The notes under the pieces: model-generated
Database searches by the model: none
What the model was told of the DNA's origin: nothing
Seen by the model: only the letters and a program-made list of their open reading frames with translations
Source of the DNA: CAZHLD01 sp964533185
GTDB lineage: Bacteria; Acidobacteriota; Terriglobia; Acidiferrales; UBA7541
DNA length: 64,000 nt
Assembly (NCBI GenBank): GCA_964533185.1
Contig: CAZHLD010000008.1
Coordinates: forward strand, 24,546-88,545
Reading direction: 5' to 3'
Made by a program: the position numbers and the translations under genes
Part shown: piece after piece, positions 15,870 to 25,853 of the stretch
How positions within the stretch are numbered: the first letter of the stretch is position 1
Layout of the letters: each line of letters starts with the position of its first letter

Positions 15870-18800
15870 GTGGCGAAACGCGCATCCAATGCGATGGCAA
15901 GGTTTTCCGCAGCAATCCTGCTATTCATTTCTTGCGTTCCCCTCTTCGGTCAGGGCCCTGCGACCGCGGGCACGTCGACGCCCGGCATCGAGCCAACTAC
16001 GCCGCGCGGCGTGAAGGTGGTGCAAAACGGAAGCTATCCGGAGCTGCGTGTGGATGGCGAGCCGTATTTCGTGCATGGCGCCACATTTGAGTACTACCGG
16101 ATCCCTAGAGACTTGTGGGAGAGCTCGCTCGACCGGTACGCCGAGCTGGGCATCAATACGATTGTGCTCTCGATTCCATGGAACTGGCACGAGCCGCGCG
16201 AGGCCGAATTCGATTTCGACGGGCACACCAACCCGCGACGCGACCTGCGCACCCTGTTGCGCCAGGTAGCCGAGAAGGGCTTCAAGCTGGTCGCGCGGCC
16301 TGGGCCCATCGTTGGCCGGACGGACGGCGCTGCCTGGCGGCTGGGTGGCTATCCGGAATGGCTGCTCGCACGGCCCGAGTACAAAATGGATACGGCCGAG
16401 CGACAGTCGGGCGCCTATCCGCCTCTTGCTGAGCTAAACGAAACCGATGCCGAAGCCGCCGCTCGAGGCTGGCTCGAAAATGCCACGCACATGGCCGAGG
16501 TGCAGAAGTGGCTGGCGGCGGTCGCGCGGGAACTGGCGCCGTACATGGCCAGCCGCACGCTGCGCGTGCCATCACCGGGAGGCAAGAAAGGTCATCCCGA
16601 GGAAAAAGAGATTAGCGGGCCGCTGCTCTGGGTGCAACTGGACAGCAGCCCGGTGTTCGCGGCCGGACCGCAGAGCACCTCGTCCTTTTGGCGGTACATG
16701 AACGAGCTGCGCGACGTTCTGCGCGCGAGTGGCCTTGAGACGATCGTCACCATCAATCCCACCCACTTGGAGAAATCGCCACCGGGAGCACCGCCGCTAG
16801 ATCTTCTCATCGCGCTGACGGGGCAGTGGCTCCTTCCGCCTCGGCTTGCCGACAAAGTGAGTGAACTGCCCGCTCCGTGGAAGCTCACCTCACGGAACGA
16901 GGCAGAGCTGGATTTGCTGGCCAGGGCGCTGGCCACGCAGCCGCAATTCCCGCCGGTGGTTGCCGATTTTCAGGCTGGCTGGCGCGCGCCCGAGGACGAC
17001 TGGCGTCCGCCGGAGGTGTTTCTCGGCGACACGCTGCTGGCTTCGCGCTTGCTGATGGCTCGCGGAGTCTCCGGCATCGTTTACTCGCCGCTGCAGGACG
17101 GGCTTACGCCGGCGGGCTGGGACGTGCCGGGCGCCAACCGCGTCTCTCGCTGGGACGCAGCGCTGGACCTGGCGGGCAACCACCAGCCGCGGGCGCAGGG
17201 AGTGCAGCGGAACGCGCGGTTGCTCGAGCAGTCCGGCGCCTTACTGGCGGCGTCGCACACCCGCGCCGACTTTGGGATGGTGGATCTTCGCGCTTCGCCG
17301 CCGGCCGGCGCGACGAACGAAGACGTCGCCACAATTGAGAGGACACTCGAACAGGTGCAGCGGGTCGGCGCGCTGGCCGGGCTCGAGGGCGAGTGGCTGG
17401 ACCCCGCGCAGCAACCCGTGGAACAACTGCTGCGACATGCCGTGCTGTTTCTGCCGGCCCCGCCGCGAGAACTTGATGTTTCTGAGAAGGCGCAGCGGGC
17501 GCTGGCGGATTACGTCGAGCGCGGAGGCACACTGGTCTTCTTTCCGTCGCGGCCTGCCGGAAAGATTTTTGCAGCTCTTTGGGGCGCTGCGGCGGCTCCG
17601 GCCAAATCGGCCGATGCACCGACGGAACGGGTGGGGGGCCAAGGCCGTATCATCGAATGGAGCAAGGATTTCTATTCGTGGGTGAAGCTCGATCAGGATG
17701 CAGCGGAGAACCGCGCGCAGTTCGAAGCGGCGTGGGCCACGCAGAGCTTTCGCACGATCCTCGAACGCGCCGGCGTGCGGCCAGCGGTGCGACGCAGCGC
17801 ATTCGCTCTGCGCGTGACCCAGCGGGTAGCAAATGAAGGCACAGAGGCGCTGGGTGCGCGCTCGGCCGCTTGTTCGAGGGAATCGCTCTGCGGGCAGGGA
17901 CTGCTGAGCGTGAGCAACCCGGGCGATGATACGGTCGAAGAAACGCTGGAAGTCCTCTCGCCCCGAGCAGGCGCGCGGGGCAGCGGCGATCCTTACATCC
18001 CGCTGACGGTGGTGGTGCCGCCACGCGAATCGCTGCTGCTGCCGCTGCACGCGCCGTTGTGCTCGGCAGCGCCGCCGACGCGCACGTGCAGGGACGAAGT
18101 GACGAGTGCCGGAGCCGAGCTGCTGCACGTCGAGCGAGACGACAAGACGCTGGAGCTGACTTTCTACACGCCGGCGCGGGCCACCATCCGGCTGCGGCTG
18201 GAACAAACGCCTGCGAGGATCCGCATGGACGAGATCAGTGTCGAAGGCCACTGGACGCCGGCCGAGCAGACCCTCGAGGTCACCCTACCGCGCGGGGCCT
18301 CGCCAAACTTTGTCCGTGTGCTCAAGCTGCGCCTGCCGTACACACCGCACGTGCCGCAGAAGGCGGACCCTTCGAAGAACCGCCGGCGCGATTTCACCTT
18401 TGCCGTCGCCGACGCTGTGCGCCTGCCGCTGGGGCCGGACGCCTCGCTGCCCACCGAGCCGCCGCTCATCATCCTGGACGCCAACCGGACGGGTCACCTG
18501 CTGGCCCGGGCCGACAACTACGACGAGATGGGACGCGAAATCCATGTCCGGCTGGAGGGGCCGGTGCGCGGCTCCGAGCGCATGATCCTAGACGGAAATG
18601 AGACGCTGCACGAGAAAATGAAACTGGGACCAGGCTCGCAAGAGGACGCTGGTAGAAACGGCACTGCGGAGAGCACAAATGGATTGCTACGCGGAGAGCT
18701 CGAAGCGCGATCGAGTGGCGAGCGGCTGATGCTGCCGATCGTCTTCGCCAGCGTGGCAGAAGGAAAGACGGCGCGCTATCAGCTCGACTTTGACCGCGAC

Positions 18801-19460
18801 GGCGCACCGGAATGGGTGCTGGAAAACGAGCGCCTGCGGCTGATCCTGCAACCGGAAGCGGGTGGCAGCGCCGTCGCACTAGTGGACAAGACAATAGGAA
18901 CGAGCTTGATCACCACCGTGGGCGGTGTGCGCGATTCGATCGTGTTCGCCACGGGGCGCGTCGCACCCATCCGGGCCTATCGCGGCGAATGGGTCGAGGG
19001 GCCAAACGGGCCTGGGGTACGGATGCGTTCGATTGCCGCAGAGGGTGAAGGCGCCACCACTGTGGAGAAGGCCATACAGATCGTCGCGCCGGAAACGGTG
19101 GAAGTGGGGTACCGATACCGATCAGCCCCGCCGACAGAGGCAACCGGAATTCAATTGGAAACGCTGACCTCCGTGCCAGCGCAGGTCCACCAAGAACGCA
19201 GCACACGGTTTTGCTGGAGCGAAGGCGGCGAGGCCGAGCCACGCTGCGCCGATTTTCAACGGGGCGGCCCGATGGTCGAGGTCCCTGCAAGGGCGCATCG
19301 TCTGGAAGTACGAACGGCCGGCTCGCCGGGCTTCGCCGTCGAATGGAAAGGCGGAAGAATGAAGATTGAGATGAAGGAGTTCTCCGCGCTGTTGCGGCTC
19401 GCGCTTCCCGCCACGCCGGAGCCGCAGCAAGTGCGCTACACTATCCTGCCACCGGAATGA
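15870..19460 (+). CDS. large secreted GH35-like protein, catalytic glutamates not conserved
   Basis: About 1196 residues from GTG 15870 (ATG 15894 is the alternative; the frame is open back to 15453 but that part is shadow sequence over acyP). The N-terminus is a signal peptide: a basic stretch, then AAILLFISCVPLFGQG. The following region resembles glycoside hydrolase 35 (YFVHGATFEYYRIPRDLWESS, GINTIVLSIPWNWHEP, FKLVARPGPIVG). In GH35 the acid/base Glu lies in a V-E-N-E-Y segment, but here the position reads VQLDSSPVF (around residue 258); the nucleophile Glu region reads VADFQAGW (Asp366). The second half holds beta-sandwich domains. It may be a carbohydrate-binding pseudoenzyme. The next gene follows after 62 bases. 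Confidence 0.75.
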   Translation: MAKRASNAMARFSAAILLFISCVPLFGQGPATAGTSTPGIEPTTPRGVKVVQNGSYPELRVDGEPYFVHGATFEYYRIPRDLWESSLDRYAELGINTIVLSIPWNWHEPREAEFDFDGHTNPRRDLRTLLRQVAEKGFKLVARPGPIVGRTDGAAWRLGGYPEWLLARPEYKMDTAERQSGAYPPLAELNETDAEAAARGWLENATHMAEVQKWLAAVARELAPYMASRTLRVPSPGGKKGHPEEKEISGPLLWVQLDSSPVFAAGPQSTSSFWRYMNELRDVLRASGLETIVTINPTHLEKSPPGAPPLDLLIALTGQWLLPPRLADKVSELPAPWKLTSRNEAELDLLARALATQPQFPPVVADFQAGWRAPEDDWRPPEVFLGDTLLASRLLMARGVSGIVYSPLQDGLTPAGWDVPGANRVSRWDAALDLAGNHQPRAQGVQRNARLLEQSGALLAASHTRADFGMVDLRASPPAGATNEDVATIERTLEQVQRVGALAGLEGEWLDPAQQPVEQLLRHAVLFLPAPPRELDVSEKAQRALADYVERGGTLVFFPSRPAGKIFAALWGAAAAPAKSADAPTERVGGQGRIIEWSKDFYSWVKLDQDAAENRAQFEAAWATQSFRTILERAGVRPAVRRSAFALRVTQRVANEGTEALGARSAACSRESLCGQGLLSVSNPGDDTVEETLEVLSPRAGARGSGDPYIPLTVVVPPRESLLLPLHAPLCSAAPPTRTCRDEVTSAGAELLHVERDDKTLELTFYTPARATIRLRLEQTPARIRMDEISVEGHWTPAEQTLEVTLPRGASPNFVRVLKLRLPYTPHVPQKADPSKNRRRDFTFAVADAVRLPLGPDASLPTEPPLIILDANRTGHLLARADNYDEMGREIHVRLEGPVRGSERMILDGNETLHEKMKLGPGSQEDAGRNGTAESTNGLLRGELEARSSGERLMLPIVFASVAEGKTARYQLDFDRDGAPEWVLENERLRLILQPEAGGSAVALVDKTIGTSLITTVGGVRDSIVFATGRVAPIRAYRGEWVEGPNGPGVRMRSIAAEGEGATTVEKAIQIVAPETVEVGYRYRSAPPTEATGIQLETLTSVPAQVHQERSTRFCWSEGGEAEPRCADFQRGGPMVEVPARAHRLEVRTAGSPGFAVEWKGGRMKIEMKEFSALLRLALPATPEPQQVRYTILPPE

Positions 19461-19522
19461 GTCGGAAAGGAAGAGGGGCCAGAACAAGCGTAGTGCGGCC
19501 GTCGAGCATCTAAGGTGGGGAG

Positions 19523-20341
19523 ATGAGTAGAAAAGCAAGAATCGCCAAGATGGCGCTGGCGGTCCTGCTAGCGAGCAGCGGGGTTATGACCATTGCCCGC
19601 GCGCAGGAACAGCGGCCGGGCCCGATCGTGGCGCCACAGCCCGACGTCCGGCGCATCTCACCGAACAAGGCGCCCGATCCGCCGCCAATTCCACCTGAAG
19701 AAATCATCAGCCAGTTTGCGAAAAAGGAAGATGAGTTTGCGCGCGCCCGCGCTTCGTACACCTACCGGAAGACCATACGGATCGTCGAGCTGGGCGAGGA
19801 CGGCAAGGCCAGCGGCGAATACCAGATCGCCACAGAGCCGACGACGGGTACGGACGGGAAACGCTACGAGAAGATCGTTGCCCAGCCCAACTCGACGCTG
19901 AAGCGCATGCGCCTCGAGCCGGAGGACCTGGACCTTTTTGCGCGCATCCCGCTCTTCCCCTTCACCACCGAAAACCTGCCCAAGTACGAGATCACCTACG
20001 CCGGGAAGCAGCCCGTGGACGAGCTGAACACGTACGTCTTCCGCGTGAAGCCGCGGCAACTCGAGCGGGCGCGGGCCTACTTCGAAGGCCTAGTCTGGGT
20101 GGACGACCGCGACCTGGCCATCGTGAAGAGTTACGGCAAGTGGATCACCGAGACCGGCAACGCCACCGCCCTGCCGGAGGTGCCCTTCATTCTGTTTGAG
20201 ACCTACCGCGAGTTCGTGGACGGCAAATACTGGTTCCCCAATTACTCTCGCTCGGACGATGCGCTCGAGACCAAGAACGGCGAAGTCGGAATCCGCCTGG
20301 TGATCCGCTGGCAGGAATACAAGCCGGAAGCCCCCCAATAG
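19523..20341 (+). CDS. secreted protein, LolA/outer-membrane-sorting-like fold
   Basis: 272 residues with a signal peptide (AKMALAVLLASSGVMTIARAQ). The mature part begins with a Pro-rich linker and an EEIISQFAKKEDEFARARASYTYRKTIRI helix-strand segment, followed by strand-rich sequence with PRQLERARAYFEGLVWVDDRDLAIVKSYG, which is the pattern of LolA-type half-barrels seen in many acidobacterial periplasmic proteins. It ends 7 bases before the convergent HAD gene. The ligand is unknown; the fold call is by pattern only. Confidence 0.65.
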   Translation: MSRKARIAKMALAVLLASSGVMTIARAQEQRPGPIVAPQPDVRRISPNKAPDPPPIPPEEIISQFAKKEDEFARARASYTYRKTIRIVELGEDGKASGEYQIATEPTTGTDGKRYEKIVAQPNSTLKRMRLEPEDLDLFARIPLFPFTTENLPKYEITYAGKQPVDELNTYVFRVKPRQLERARAYFEGLVWVDDRDLAIVKSYGKWITETGNATALPEVPFILFETYREFVDGKYWFPNYSRSDDALETKNGEVGIRLVIRWQEYKPEAPQ

Positions 20342-20348
20342 ACGCGGC

Positions 20349-20993
20349 CTAGAATTGTTCGAGGGCGCGAGGAAGCTCAGCGATGGCGGAAATCAGCGCG
20401 TCGGGCCGCTCGGCGCGGAGGCGGCGGTGCGTGGGAAAAGGGCCCAGCACGCCGACTGAACGCACGCCAGCGCGGCGAGCCATTTCGATGTCTTCCGGCG
20501 CATCGCCCACGTAGAGACAAACCTCCGGCTCGAGCCGCAAACGCTTCAGCGCCAGCCGCAGCGGAGCCGGATGCGGCTTGCGGTGGCGGGCATCCTGACT
20601 GCAAACGCATGCGGCGAACTTGTCTGACAGGCGAAACTGCCGGAGCTGGCGAAGTACGCGCAGGCGGTCGCCGCTGGAGACCAGGCCCAGGGTAAAGCGT
20701 CGAGCGAGCTGCCCGACCACGCGCCGCGCTCCCGGCAGAAGCGCCGGTTTGTGCTGACGGTAGAAGCGCTGCCAGAGCCGGTCGGCCTCCTGCCAGCGTG
20801 AACGCGGCACCCCCGCCGCGCGATAAACGCGCAGCCAGTTGGGCGAGTAATGCCGCTCGAGGTCCGCGATCCCCCAGTTGATCCCCAATGCATGAAACAT
20901 GGCCAGGTAGGCTTGTGTATCCGCGTGGAAGGAATCGAGTAGGGTGCCGTCCCAATCGAACAGCACGGCACGAATGGGATGGCGGTTCCTCAT
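20349..20993 (-). CDS. HAD-superfamily hydrolase, phosphoglycolate phosphatase-like
   Basis: 214 residues from ATG 20993 (GTG 21005 is the alternative). Motif I is VLFDWDGTLLDS with the nucleophile Asp, a helical cap follows (about residues 20-90), motif II is LGLVSSGD, motif III the Lys of RKPHPAPLRLAL, and motif IV YVGDAPEDIEMARRAG. This is the Gph/beta-phosphoglucomutase-like subfamily of small phosphatases. The substrate cannot be told. It runs convergent with the secreted protein gene and downstream of the SnoaL-like gene. Confidence 0.88.
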   Translation of the reverse strand: MRNRHPIRAVLFDWDGTLLDSFHADTQAYLAMFHALGINWGIADLERHYSPNWLRVYRAAGVPRSRWQEADRLWQRFYRQHKPALLPGARRVVGQLARRFTLGLVSSGDRLRVLRQLRQFRLSDKFAACVCSQDARHRKPHPAPLRLALKRLRLEPEVCLYVGDAPEDIEMARRAGVRSVGVLGPFPTHRRLRAERPDALISAIAELPRALEQF

Positions 20994-21029
20994 GGTCGCA
21001 GCCACGATGTTAGCAGAGGCCGGCCCGGC

Positions 21030-21437
21030 CTAGACAGGAATGCCCACCTGACGATACCAGGTGATTCGATCCCAATAGCCCCGCTGAGAAACGATCTTTC
21101 CTTCGCAAACCTGAAAAAAACCGCACCCGCGCAATTGATACGGGCGGCCAGTGGGCGGCACTCCGGCAAACTCGCCCCGATGCGTTCCCCAGCCGTCCCA
21201 CTCGAGTGCGGCCCATTCCTCGTCTTCGAGCAGATTCACCGGGCGAAACCCGCTGTCCGGGAAGGCGCGAAAAAATTCGCGAAAGCTCTCGCGAATGGCC
21301 TCGCGACCCTGGAGCGGCTCGCCGGCCACCTGCCAGTTGACCGCGTCCTCGGCGTACAACTCGGCCAGCGCGTCGGCGTCCTGCCGGTTGAATGCCGAGG
21401 ACCACAATTCGACCACCTGGCGAGGCGAAAGCGCCAT
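21030..21437 (-). CDS. SnoaL/NTF2-like domain protein
   Basis: 135 residues that form one NTF2-like cone fold: VVELWSSAFNRQDADALAELYAEDAVNWQ is the typical opening, followed by GREAIRESFREFFRAFPD and a run of beta strands (EEWAALEWDGWGTHRGEF, QLRGCGFFQVCEGKIVSQRGYWD). Members are small-molecule isomerases, hydrolases or just ligand binders, so no reaction is assigned. Shine-Dalgarno GGGAGG precedes the ATG. Confidence 0.85.
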   Translation of the reverse strand: MALSPRQVVELWSSAFNRQDADALAELYAEDAVNWQVAGEPLQGREAIRESFREFFRAFPDSGFRPVNLLEDEEWAALEWDGWGTHRGEFAGVPPTGRPYQLRGCGFFQVCEGKIVSQRGYWDRITWYRQVGIPV

Positions 21438-21460
21438 TCGCTTCCTCCCATAAAAGAATC

Positions 21461-21490
21461 ATCCCGGTGGCCTTTGCGGACCACCGGGAT
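21461..21490 (-). terminator. strong hairpin after the TonB-dependent receptor gene
   Basis: ATCCCGGTGG and CCACCGGGAT form a perfect 10-base stem with a 10-base loop. On the minus strand it lies 30 bases past the receptor stop and is followed by GATTCTTTTA, a modest T-rich run. It separates the receptor from the SnoaL-like gene. Confidence 0.7.
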
Positions 21491-21519
21491 GAAGAGGACT
21501 GCCGAGCGCGACCTGGGCG

Positions 21520-24500
21520 TTAGAACGTGAACTTAATCGCCAGCTGAACCTGTCGCGGATCACCGACACCTTGCCGCAAGAAGCCATCAAAATTGTCCCG
21601 GGCAGGCGAGATGAGTGGATTCACGTTGTTGTCGTTATTGAAGGTGTTGAACATCTCGATCATGGGAATCAGCGCGAAGCGTTCGCCAAACTTGAAGGGA
21701 CGAAGGACGCGCCAGTCGAAGGAGAAGTACTCGTTGTTCTTGCGGAGATGGTTCCGACCGCAGTCCGTACCGTTTACCACTCGGGTCTGCGAATTCGACT
21801 GGCTGCAAGCGGCACCGGAACCATTGCCGGTCGTATCCACGGTGATGGGCTGCGCCGAGCGCGCCTGGATGCGCACATTGGCCTGAATCCCTGCCGGCAA
21901 CTCCATGTAGGTGTAGAAGTTAAACTTGTGGCGGATGTCGCGGTCAGAATTCGCGTAATCCCTGGAGAAATCGAAACGGTTGAAGGAGCGGTCGGTGAAG
22001 GGGTCACGCTCGTTGGAGTCGTCGTCGAGGTCGCGCGAATAGGCGTAATTGCCCTCCAGCTGGAACCCATGGCTGAAGCGCTTTCTCATACCGACCGTAA
22101 AGCCCCGGTAGAGTGACTTCGCGGAACTCGCCGTCACAAACAGGTTGAACAATTCGGGCGCGAAGGGAAAGGCACCCGTGTACGAGACAGTATTTGTGTT
22201 TGCGCCCGGGGGAATGATCGCCGGGGGCCCACCGTTGTTGGCATCAATAAAGCGAGTGAGGTGCACGCCCTTCGACAAAGTGAAATCCAGATACAACGCC
22301 CAGTCGCGAATCAGCTCCTGTTCGAAAGCCACGTTCGTCGTGTAGATCCGCGGATTGGCGTAGTCCCTGCTGAATACTCGAACACCGCTGAAGCACGGGA
22401 ACGGGTTAGGGGGGGCGGGAGGGTTGGGACACGACTGAGCCGCCGGGGTCACCCCGCCCGGCCACTTTGGCGCCTCAGGCAAAAACCCAATGAAGCTGGA
22501 ACTGATAAAAATCGACTGCTGTTGAACTCCGTTGGTGGTGATGGAACCGACTTGCGTCAACATGTTCTGCCGGGCATTGTAGATTCCCCAGCTTGCCCGG
22601 AGCACGGATTTCTTGTTGTTCAACAAGTCCCAAGCGAAGCCGACGCGCGGCTGGAACATCTTCTTCTGGTTGTGGAGCGTGCCGTCCGATGGGAAGAGGG
22701 GATTCCCCAGGAATTTTCCATAGACGGTTTCGGAAGGAGGAACGGTCGGATCGGGGAAGATCTGGGCCTCCCAGCGCAAGCCATAGTTCAGGGTAAAGTT
22801 CGGCCAGATTTGCCACTTATCCTGGATGAACAAGGCGAAATCTTGGTTAGCAATCTCCGAGGCTCCCGCGGCATCGGTTGCCGGCCCGGTCCTGCCTGCA
22901 CCCTGCAGGTAGAAAAGGAGCGGAGCCCGTTGTAGGCCAGACGGCCCATTCAAGAACTGCGGAGAAAACCCAGCGGGGCACGAGGCAAAAAAATTCACAT
23001 AGGTGACAGTCGAGCCGCTGGCGCAGGCTACCGCGAGGGGTCCAAATCCAGGGCCCATAGATGCCGGCGAGGCAAAGTGGAGGAAGCCGACCACACTGTC
23101 AAAAACGTAGCGACTGGTAAAGAACCCGCGGAAAACCTGACCGTTGTTGGTGTGCAGCCACTCGCCGCCAAATTTGAAGGTGTGCCTTCCCGTAACGATG
23201 GAGAAGTTATCTCGAATCTGGGTGCGCCAAATCAGTTCATCGACCGTGGGCTGGATAAAAAAGGGATTACCAAACCGGAAGGTGGGGTCGAGGCCCATGC
23301 CCGTGTCGGCCGGGACGTTGGAACTCGTCGCCGCACGGGGTCGCGCCTCTCGCGCGTAGGTAAAGTGGGCCTCATTCAATTTGGTCGGCGAAACCGTGCT
23401 GACAAGATTGAAACGGTAAGCCTGAATTCTGGACGGGCCTTCGATGCCATTGGCGGAGTTGCCGTAAGTGGGAACATCAAAGGTCTGGTTTATGTTTTTG
23501 GACCGGTTAAAGTTGAAAGAAGCCGAAAACTGGTTATTGGGCGTGATACTCCAATCGAACCGGCCCAGAAACGCGGAGTTGCGAATGGGATGATCAACCG
23601 GGTCGCCCTCTTCCTGGTTGCGAGTCGCGCGGAAGAAGTTGAGCAAAGCGACCCGCTGGCATTCCCCGCTGGCACTAATCACGGCATCGTTGACCCCCAC
23701 CACGGGATTAGCGACCGAACACGCTGGGCCCAGTGGTTCGCTCAAATTGGGGCGGGTGAGGTTTTCAAAAATCTGCTCGAAGGCGGTGAAGAAAAACATC
23801 TTATCCTTGACAACAGGCCCGCCCACGGTGCCGCCGAATTGCTCGCGGTGAAAGCCCCGGAGCGGCTTGTGGTCGGACGTATTGGCACTCAAGCCCCGGA
23901 GACGCTGAAAATGGAAGAGGCTGCCGTGCAACTCATTGGTGCCCGACTTGGTGATCACGTTGACCACACCGCCCGCCGTGCGTCCGAACTCCGCGCTGGC
24001 CCCGGCCGCCACCACCTGAAACTCCTTGACGGCATCGAGGGTGATGTCAATGGCCGCGCGCTGCCCGCCCATCTGTTNNNNNNNNNNNNNNNNNNNNNNN
24101 NNNNNNNNNNNNNNNNNNNNNNNNNNNNNNNNNNNNNNNNNNNNNNNNNNNNNNNNNNNNNNNNNNNNNNNNNNNNNTCCTTGACGGCATCGAGGGTGAT
24201 GTCAATGGCCGCGCGCTGCCCGCCCATCTGTTCGCCGAAGAAACCGTTGTTGTAGTCGCCGCCGTCCAGGCTGATGTTGTTGAAGATACCGCGTTGGCCG
24301 TTGAAGTTAATCTCGTCGCCGTCGGGGCCCTGCACGATGCTCACCCCGGGCGTCAGCGTGAGCAGGTCCTCGAATTTTCTCCCCAGGATGGGCGTCGTAC
24401 TAATCGTCACCTGGTTCAGCGTGGTGCTGGACTCGGTCTTGTTGAGGTCCACCACGGGCGTGGCCGTGACCACAATGCGTTCCGCGACGGCGGACACCTT

Positions 24501-24833
24501 CATGGTCACCGGCAGCGAAAAAGCCTGGCCCACGGTCAGGTTCACGTTTTCCTGGACGATGGTGGCAAAGCCCGCCTTGGAAATCGTCACCGTGTAGCGG
24601 CCGGGAGGCAGCAAGAGAAAGGCGAATCGGCCGTCCTCTCCAGTGGTCTGCGTTCTGGTAAGGTTTGTGTCCAGGTTCCTGATTTCTACGGTCGCGCCGG
24701 GCACGACACCAGCCTTCTCGTCCACCACGTCACCCTGAATCGTGCCGGAGGTGATTTGCGACTGTCCCCAGGCCGGTCCGGCCAACGCCAGGCACACCAT
24801 CAACACACACACCACACCGCTAAGCTTCTTCAT
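21520..24833 (-). CDS. TonB-dependent receptor with carboxypeptidase-regulatory plug extension (Oar-like)
   Basis: The start is ATG 24833 with GGGAGGATT 5 bases upstream. A signal peptide (LSGVVCVLMVCLALAGPAWG) leads into a CarboxypepD_reg domain (GTIQGDVVDEKAGVVPGATVEIRN, GRYTVTISKAGF), a plug domain (GQRGIFNNISLDGGDYNNGFFG, EFGRTAGGVVNVITKSGTNE), then a long beta-barrel that ends in the aromatic C-terminus VQLAIKFTF. The N run at 24078-24177 interrupts it and shifts the frame. Exactly 55 bases before the gap (24023-24077) are repeated after it (24178-24232). Removing 100 N plus 55 repeated bases (155) restores one frame of about 1052 residues. This is the acidobacterial receptor type for large or oligomeric ligands, energised by TonB; the ligand is unknown. 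Confidence 0.9.
24078..24177. other. assembly gap (100 N) inside the receptor gene, flanked by a 55-bp duplicated end
   Basis: The run is exactly 100 N, a conventional scaffold-gap length. The 55 bases on its left (24023-24077) and right (24178-24232) are identical, so the two contigs overlap and no sequence is missing. Confidence 0.95.
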
Positions 24834-25079
24834 CTGAATCCTCCCGAGCGAAAGTGAAACGAAAGGCTGCCGCCTGCCCCATGGTCTGGCGTCCCCCCAC
24901 CTTGTGAGGGCAACAACATACAAAGAAGTATCCCGTCAAGGCAAGAGATAAAATTATGGAAATTCAGGTCACCGACAAATGGCCAGCAGAGGGGCCGCAG
25001 GCCCTGAGCGCAAGGGTTTCGTCCTCGGCCTCGAGTCTGGAAGAAGTTACTTGCCCGCCGTGAGCACGCCGACAGGATC

Positions 25080-25631
25080 TCACGGCTGCTGGAAGCGCTG
25101 CGGCAGCGGATCGTCGCGACGAAAGGTGATGTCGTCGAAGCTGGCGGCCAGGCCGTGCCAGCCGGGCGTATCGGTTGGCTCGACGCGGACAATGTGAGCG
25201 ACCGTGGCCATGTGAACGCTGCGGCGGCCGATGGGCCGGTCCACCAGCGCCACTTCAAGCTCAACCGGCGTGCCCGGCTCGATCCAGCGCGGGCAAAGGA
25301 AAAAGACGCCGCTCGAGCTGATGTTGCGCGTGAGCAGGGTGAGCGGGACCACTTCGCGCTGGCCGGCCACGCGCTTAAGACGCAGCGGCAGACGCAGCGA
25401 TGCGCGCGGATAGAGCCGCCGGTCCGACTCCGCCGTGACAACGTGGGTTGGCACTCGGGAGAACGCACGCGCCCGGCTGCGCACGGCCCGAGGCTGGGCT
25501 GGCTCAGGCGGCGCGACCGAATGATGCGTATCTTCGCGCACGCGCGGGCCTGCTTGTACCGGGGCTGGGGCACTCCTGGATGATTTCTGTGATGCGCCCT
25601 TGGTGGGCCTGGGGCGGTCCGCAGCGCGCAT
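25080..25631 (-). CDS. PilZ-domain protein
   Basis: 183 residues: a Pro/Arg-rich, probably disordered N-terminus of about 65 residues, then a PilZ domain. The c-di-GMP-binding RxxxR is in DRRLYPRASL and the second motif is RNISSSGVFF (N-x-S-x-x-G). The rest is strand-rich (PGTPVELEVALVDRP, HMATVAHIVRVEP). It is probably a c-di-GMP receptor; the target is unknown. The GGGAGA ribosome-binding site precedes the ATG. No clear operon partner. Confidence 0.85.
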   Translation of the reverse strand: MRAADRPRPTKGASQKSSRSAPAPVQAGPRVREDTHHSVAPPEPAQPRAVRSRARAFSRVPTHVVTAESDRRLYPRASLRLPLRLKRVAGQREVVPLTLLTRNISSSGVFFLCPRWIEPGTPVELEVALVDRPIGRRSVHMATVAHIVRVEPTDTPGWHGLAASFDDITFRRDDPLPQRFQQP

Positions 25632-25853
25632 GGGTCTCCCTCATGCTTTCCAACGTCCCTGGCGCTGCTCCGGGCACTATCTCCCGTGCTCGGAACCGGG
25701 TCAACAGAGCCGCTCCGTGCGGTGCTCTAACAGGCAAGGGAGGAAGGGTGCTGGTTGGCCGGGGGATTCTGAAGAGTGAGCCGAGTCCCCAATCGAAGGC
25801 GCCGCGGATGTTGCGCGGACGGGTTGCACGGGACCCGGGATGAGGAAGCTCTG

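Noticed and set aside
23077..24255. Plus-strand frame across the gap in the receptor gene
   Set aside because: Antisense shadow made longer by the N run.
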